In this document: positions 63,835 to 64,000 of the stretch, piece by piece
Layout of the letters: each line of letters starts with the position of its first letter
How positions within the stretch are numbered: position 1 is the stretch's first letter
Source of the DNA: Candidatus Jettenia sp. AMX2
GTDB lineage: Bacteria; Planctomycetota; Brocadiia; Brocadiales; Brocadiaceae
NCBI GenBank assembly: GCA_030583665.1
Contig: CP129469.1
Span: 3,339,043 to 3,403,042 of the forward strand
Direction of reading: 5' to 3'
DNA: 64,000 bases
Position numbers and translations under genes: made by a program
The notes under the pieces: generated by a model
Told to the model about the DNA's origin: nothing
What the model saw: the letters and a program-made list of their open reading frames with translations, nothing else
Database searches by the model: none

Positions 63835-64000
63835 TACAGGAATTTTTATTTTATTTGAGCGATTCCCGGGGTGGTGCGGATAAATTTGTTTATCTGTACC
63901 AATTATGTAGGGTGGGCACTGCCCACCAAATAAGACCTTTTCTGTCATTGCGGGAAACGAAGCGGTTGCGAGGAGAGAACGCGACGAAGCAAACCCGGAG
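63835..64000. repeat. Composite interspersed repeat at window end
   Basis: Contains TAGGGTGGGCACTGCCCACC, AATAAGACC, GTCATTGCGG and GACGAAGCAAAC, the reverse order of the copies at 13190 and 24170. It continues past the window. Confidence 0.6.

Overview
The window reads as a chromosomal segment of a Gram-negative bacterium of moderate to low G+C. The best guess, an inference from gene content only, is an anammox-type planctomycete (Candidatus Brocadiaceae). Points in favour are a cytochrome P460-family haem protein, several alginate-export and OprP-like outer-membrane barrels, a GyrA quinolone pocket of the form seen in some planctomycetes, KdsB (a lipopolysaccharide gene), SPFH pairs, and many dispersed intergenic repeats. 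No rRNA, tRNA or CRISPR array was seen. Two parS sites with parB suggest the origin-proximal part of the chromosome.

Layout. 1-9.7 kb: tail of a class I glutamine amidotransferase-like peptidase, then a minus-strand run of perR, a P460 cytochrome with a small Cys-rich exported protein, gyrA, a metallo-beta-lactamase-fold hydrolase, a tandem NDK-like protein and dnaE. 9.7-12.3 kb: a tandem duplication that made two membrane-anchored coiled-coil genes with a decayed piece of dnaE between them. 12.5-16.5 kb: methyltransferase, TauE/SafE exporter, and a NapH/NosR-like polyferredoxin coupled to a PadR regulator. 16.5-29.6 kb: a phosphate island read leftward: pstS remnant, porin, pstS, porin, pstC, pstA, pstB, phoU. 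Two nearly identical promoters carry three TTAACA boxes at 11-bp spacing. An alginate-export barrel lies upstream. 30.4-36.8 kb: MFS carrier, LamG-like exported protein, orphan iron-type binding protein, kdsB and pyrG. 37.4-39.2 kb: a complete IS1634-family element. 39.3-50.9 kb: a defence island. 51.4-64 kb: parB and parS, an ABC-2-like membrane protein, phosphoesterase, serA, coiled-coil/SUMF1 pair, two SPFH proteins and a second alginate-export barrel.

The most interesting part is 39.3-50.9 kb. A type I restriction-modification operon (hsdM, hsdS, hsdR) has been opened in two places. Two DUF1016 genes sit between hsdM and hsdS, with an 18-codon copy of the hsdM tail left just before hsdS. 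A SIR2-HerA pair and an unrecognised 350-residue protein with a HEPN-like R-x4-H motif sit between hsdS and hsdR, and the last of these overlaps hsdR by 4 bp. The genes are co-directional and tightly packed, so they probably form one transcript: DNA modification and cutting, plus an NAD-depleting or RNA-cutting second line of defence.

The second theme is recent tandem duplication and decay: dnaE with the coiled-coil genes, porin/pstS units with an in-frame collapsed pstS and the tail of a third porin, and duplicated upstream elements beside both SPFH genes. All family assignments are from reading motifs; no database search was run.
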